From Rhododendron vialii (taxonomy: Eukaryota > Streptophyta > Magnoliopsida > Ericales > Ericaceae): 64,000 nucleotides of DNA. A model generated the notes under the pieces. The model had not been told where the DNA came from, did not search any database, and was given only the letters and a program-made list of their open reading frames with translations. The stretch is from positions 3,959,001 to 4,023,000 of the forward strand of contig NC_080561.1 in NCBI RefSeq assembly GCF_030253575.1, in the 5' to 3' direction. Below are positions 59,880-64,000 of the stretch, in pieces. The position numbers and the translations under genes are program-made. The first letter of the stretch is position 1. Each line of letters begins with the position of its first letter.

Positions 59880-60298
59880 CGTATCAATCGTACGTGCATG
59901 GAAAAATTCATGTTCTCGTATCGATCTTCTGTCTCTAATATATATCTAACTTTTCTTTCATCGGAGATATGTATAGACACACACACACACACACACAAAA
60001 AGAGCTTTCGCCGAGAACAAAAAAAAAATTTGAAAACCATTACCGTCTCCTTGAATATTGGTGATCAATAAAAATGATATGTACTAATCATAACAATGCC
60101 AATGATTATACAATAATAGTAGTAATGAGGTTCTCATTTGTCAGGTGATGGAGGAGGTTATTATTTTCAGCGAAAAGAAAAGGCGAAAAACAAATAGTAT
60201 AGCACAAAAAGAAATACAAAAAAACAAACATGAAAGGTACCATTAGTTTTATCGAAGAGACAGAGCACCAAAATAGCAGCAATGAAGAGTCCCTTCAT
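59880..60298 (-). pseudogene. Defensin-like gene remnant, copy C (exon 1 and intron only)
   Basis: Exon 1 (60298-60241) is intact: MKGLFIAAILVLCLFDKTNG followed by GTACC. The intron resembles copy A, including the (CA)n run at about 59977-59997. Exon 2 with the cysteines is missing, the intron being cut near 59880. As in copy A, the ATG abuts the synthetase fragment. Confidence 0.75.
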
Positions 60299-62226
60299 GC
60301 CTCTCTTTCAAATGCTTCCTCAAGAATTGCAACTGCTTCTGTGTAAGAAATACGGACAAATTTGGTCGAAGAAACCATTATTGGACGATCAATTGCACTT
60401 TTGTCCAAGTTCTTAACCATAAATTCCATATCATCAAGGCAATTGTCAAGTAACCATTGACACAAGGATCTAACATACGCCACCGCACAGTTCATGTCAT
60501 CCTTCAATAACATAAGAACGAAGCATCTTTTTGAACATGTTGAACAAGTTCACATATTTTAGGCTCCACCATCTGGAACACTCTCAAAAGCCTAAATATT
60601 TACTTCCCAATGTAATAAATAAATAATTCATCTCTTACCTGAAAATCTGCAAATGCTATTTCAGGCTCCACCATTCAGAGCTCTGCTGGATGCCTTGAGG
60701 TGTGCGAGTGTTCTGCTCGAAAAGTTGGACCAAATGTATAGACACTACTGAGGGCACATGCAAAAGTTTCATCTTGAAGCTGTCCAGAAACAGTCAAAAA
60801 TGCTTGTCGAGCAAAGAAATCTTGGGAGTAATCAATCTTCTCGTCCTTGTTAGCTTAAATCTCTCTTCCAGCTTTGAGAGACTTTCTTAAGCTTGTTAGT
60901 TCCGTGACAGCAGCACTTATTGTTTCCTTATTGACTTTGGCGGATTTCAGTTGAGCAACAGCGTCTCCTTTCTCCATGACAAGTAGCTTAGCCGACATCA
61001 GCTCCAGATGGAGGAGGATTCTTAATCAACTCCTTCTCCAACTTTTCAGCATTGCTAATCAAGGTTGTGACTTGGAACATTTCTCCTGCACCTTCACAAT
61101 CACCGGTGGTGATTATAGGAGTGTGAACGTAAAGAAAACCATGCTTCTGGGAGAATGTATGGGTTGCATAAGCCGAAGCAATTGCAGAATCTGAATACAA
61201 AGACTAAACGTTGCTGTCACAATAAGCTAAGTTCAAGAAGATGGAGGCACGACGGGAAACATATGATGATTTTACACGTGAGAACGCTCGTGTGTGTCTG
61301 CGAATGAGATGAAACAACCACCAATTTCTACCCAAGTTCTTAGCAGCAGTTATTTGTTACAGCCAATCAAGGCCGCTATTCGTTACCGGCATCCACAATC
61401 TGATTTTATGATTTCCAAAATTCATATCACTCAGAACTATCAAACCAATAAAAATCTTCAGTTAAACATAATTTATAAAAAAAAGTTAATTTACGTATAA
61501 ATACAAGGGAAGATGGGTATATATAGTGTTGGTTTTTGGGTGAACATGAATTTAATCGTATCAGCACCATACTTTAGAAAATTGCAGGCACCTGTCATGA
61601 TGTGAATTTACGAGGAAAAATGTGTAACAAAAATGATAGGGACACAGACATCCTGTGCACATATCCACGTATTGTCACAACTATGACTGAACCGTCTGAT
61701 GCATGATGACCCCTATTTATTGTATGAGATCCAAGTGCACCCAACGGTCCTAAACAAATTTGTGTTCCAATCTATACACGGATGTTTATATCCGAAGCAT
61801 TGCTCAATTTGTAAATACCGTGTTGCTTCATCATGATATCAATTCCACTTAACTAATCATGATATCAATTTTCAAATTCCAATCCCTTCAATACCACATT
61901 TTTCAGCCTAAAGAACGTAACTTTTAGAAAATGAGGCTCGTTCGGAGGTGGATAATATGCATACATGATGATAAGCTAGAATTTCAATACACATCTCACA
62001 AATATCAATGCATATCTCGGATATCAATACACTGGTTAAGCCTAGTCTGAGGCAACGGGTGCTTAGCCGGATCCACAGTCCCCAAATCGAGAATCATCTG
62101 AACCCCAATAAGCTCGACCCCCTGCTTCGCCTCTACCGGCGGAACCTTCAACTCTCCCTCCAGGTGCACGCACGTGCCGGTCGCCACCAGCTGGCTCAGC
62201 TGTCCGACGGCCTCATCGACAATTAC
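60299..62226 (-). pseudogene. Asparaginyl-tRNA synthetase fragment, copy C
   Basis: Blocks are 62226 to about 62036 (OB-fold part; GTCVHLEGELKVPPVEAKQG, cut before RDYVHLRPRTNT by a deletion that also removes the donor), about 61190-60640 ([20 protein letters not shown] to the motif 2 region) and about 60502-60299 (DDMNCAVAYVRSLCQWLLDN to AIL). It ends at the same defensin junction as copy A, one base earlier in the lysine-rich part. It has several small deletions, and the motif 2 exon is interrupted. Non-functional. Confidence 0.8.
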
Positions 62227-62580
62227 CCCTGCCGGACTTTCCAATCATGGGATCAAAGATTTGATTAATATTACTAGCATTTAGGACAGATTACGAGCTC
62301 GAATAACGAATACTCCCTCCATCACAAATTGCTAGACATTTTAGAGAGAGAGAGTTAACCTTGGGGGAAACGGGACGACGATCTTCTTCCCCGGCGGGTC
62401 GATATTTGGGGACGACGGAAACGACGTCGACCGGGTTTTCTTCATGCCTCGCATCTTCAACACTCGAAGTGTATGAAAACGACGTCGGTTGACTTCATTG
62501 GACTTCTCATCTTGAAGCTGCGAAGTCCATTAAAATGGCGTAGCGACGTCTAATTGGTAAATTTTTAACTCGTTCTTGGT
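62227..62580. repeat. Array spacer C, truncated
   Basis: Matches spacers A and B (CTCCCTCCATCACAAATTGC, GAAACGACGTCG, AAAATGGCGTAGCGACGTC) up to GTTCTTGGTT near 62580, then homology stops abruptly. Confidence 0.75.
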
Positions 62581-64000
62581 TGGAGGAAGCTATGGTACAC
62601 AGGGTATACCGTATGTCTAAATTATGACAATTTGTGATTTTCATTATGCCAATTTTTGGTTTTCTAATGCATATTTATGATTTTAGTTACGACTTGTACA
62701 TTAAAATTTACTTGTTGAACAGGTCATTAGCAGGTTACCCATAATTAAAAAATATTGTTATTATGTAACCATAATTATTCGTACTGAAATCCATAATACT
62801 TGTACCCTAACCAAATATATGCGTACAATATCAAAAATTAAATAATGTTACCACAAATGTTATAACAACACCATAAATTGGCATTATCTTACCACAATGA
62901 ATCGTACCAAATTTTTTTGACTCGTATGATATTCCGTAACAAAATCAAAATATGTCGTACCAGAATCAACAATTGTTATACCCAAGCCAAAAATATTTGT
63001 AAAATGTCACAAATTTTAGAAAATAACCACAATTATTATGACAACACCTAAAATTGTCATTTTCTTAACACAACGTGTCATATCAAAAGAAAACATATTT
63101 AAATACCACAAATTTTATAACAAACCATAATTATTATGACAATACCATAAATTGACGTTTTCTTACCACAATGTGTCGTACCAAAGGAAATTAATTAAAA
63201 TATTCCGTAATAGCACATGTCTAAAATACCACAAATTTAATAATATAACCAAATTTGTTATGACAACACCATAAATTGACGTTTTCGTATCCACAACGTG
63301 TCGTATAAAAAAATTCAATCAGAATGTTCAATTAACGGTAGTTATAATCAACAAAATATCATACCTCAAATTCAGTAATATAACCAAATTTTTTATAACA
63401 ACACCATAAATTAACGTTTTCATACCCACAACATATCGTATAAAAAAATTCAATTGAAATGCTCAGTTAACGATGGTTATTATTAGCAAAATATCATACC
63501 GCAAATTCAGTAATATAACCAAATTTGTTATGACAACACCATAATTGGCGTTTTCATACCCACAACGTGTCGTATAAAAAAATTCAATCGGAATGTTCAG
63601 TAAACGATAGTTATAATTGACAAAATACAATACCACTAATTGTTTTCAATTCCCGCCACATTATTTTTTCAAATTTTAAAATTTTCACCATATTATCTTA
63701 ATTTTCGATTCCCTCTACACTAATTTTTCAAATTCTTATTTGTCCCTACACAATACCTCAATAATTTAAACTAAAAATGAAGTTTTTGCACAAAATTTTC
63801 ATCCAAGAAATTCACCAAAAAAGTAAGTACTATACCCAAATTTCGAATACAACTACAATTTCCTCTCAAAATATTAGTCTAAATCAAATTCTTTTTCTAC
63901 AAAATTTAATTCAAAAAATCAAAATTCCTTTGCGGAAAAATGAGAGGTCACGAAAAAATAATTATCCAACTGTCTTAAATGTATACACTTTCAACACTAA
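62581..64000. repeat. AT-rich region with 135-bp tandem repeats
   Basis: No gene. From about 62840 to 63640 a unit recurs with the words TAATATAACCAAATTTGTTATGA, ACACCATAAATTGACGTTTT, CCACAACGTGTCGTA and AAAAATTCAAT. The last three copies start at 63241, 63376 and 63511, exactly 135 bp apart; earlier copies are shorter (about 105-120 bp) and more diverged. This looks like a local satellite or the subterminal region of a large transposon that extends past the window. Confidence 0.7.

Overview
This window is nuclear DNA from a flowering plant, most likely a eudicot. The evidence is spliced genes with GT-AG introns, plant-type MITEs, long GA/TC microsatellites, a tRNA-Pro(UGG) of plant sequence, and recognisable plant proteins: a HAG2-type histone acetyltransferase, ribosomal protein L31, a LIN/CERBERUS-like ARM protein, a defensin-like peptide, asparaginyl-tRNA synthetase and ATP phosphoribosyltransferase. 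The species cannot be named from the sequence.

Left part (1-12.5 kb): mostly transposon debris around one two-exon F-box/LRR gene on the minus strand (2993-4780), whose C-terminus and stop codon come from a Tourist-like MITE. Two hAT-type non-autonomous elements have 8-bp target duplications (378-880 and 11780-12435). There is also a 780-bp Tourist-like element (8437-9216), a Stowaway (6122-6392) inside another element that itself sits in a MITE, and a young 466-bp tandem duplication (6700-7630).

Housekeeping block (12.5-23 kb): tRNA-Pro(UGG) on the minus strand; divergently the ten-exon HAG2/HAT1 gene (12727-16710), with two E2F-type sites by its likely start; RPL31 (18741-20249), with telo-box and site II motifs; and a secreted glycine-rich protein (22096-22839) behind a duplicated core promoter.

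Duplicated array (20.9-62.6 kb): pieces of one unit recur in a fixed order: asparaginyl-tRNA synthetase fragment, AACGACGTCG-rich spacer, broken ATP phosphoribosyltransferase (HISN1), TC tract, tRNA-derived SINE, an unidentified module M, and a defensin-like gene. Unit A spans about 25.1-33.6 kb, unit B about 36.3-52.3 kb, unit C begins at about 60 kb and is cut at 62.58 kb, and a still earlier unit is represented by an M fragment (20.93-21.11 kb) and the first defensin-like gene (24439-25135). That gene is the only complete member: 89 residues, signal peptide, ten cysteines. Its ATG lies exactly at the break with the truncated synthetase exon, so the synthetase fragment is its upstream sequence. 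Unit B is enlarged by an 830-bp near-perfect foldback (39562-40395) and by a 7-kb stretch holding an almost intact PIF/Harbinger transposon (41586-45946; TTA duplication, both ORFs present, one break each), itself inside a smaller element with a 9-bp flanking repeat. A Ty1/copia fossil lies between units A and B.

The LIN/CERBERUS-like gene (53888-59280, seven exons, 1005 residues) lies between units B and C and appears intact, but shows neither U-box nor WD40 repeats. The last 1.4 kb is AT-rich with 135-bp tandem repeats.
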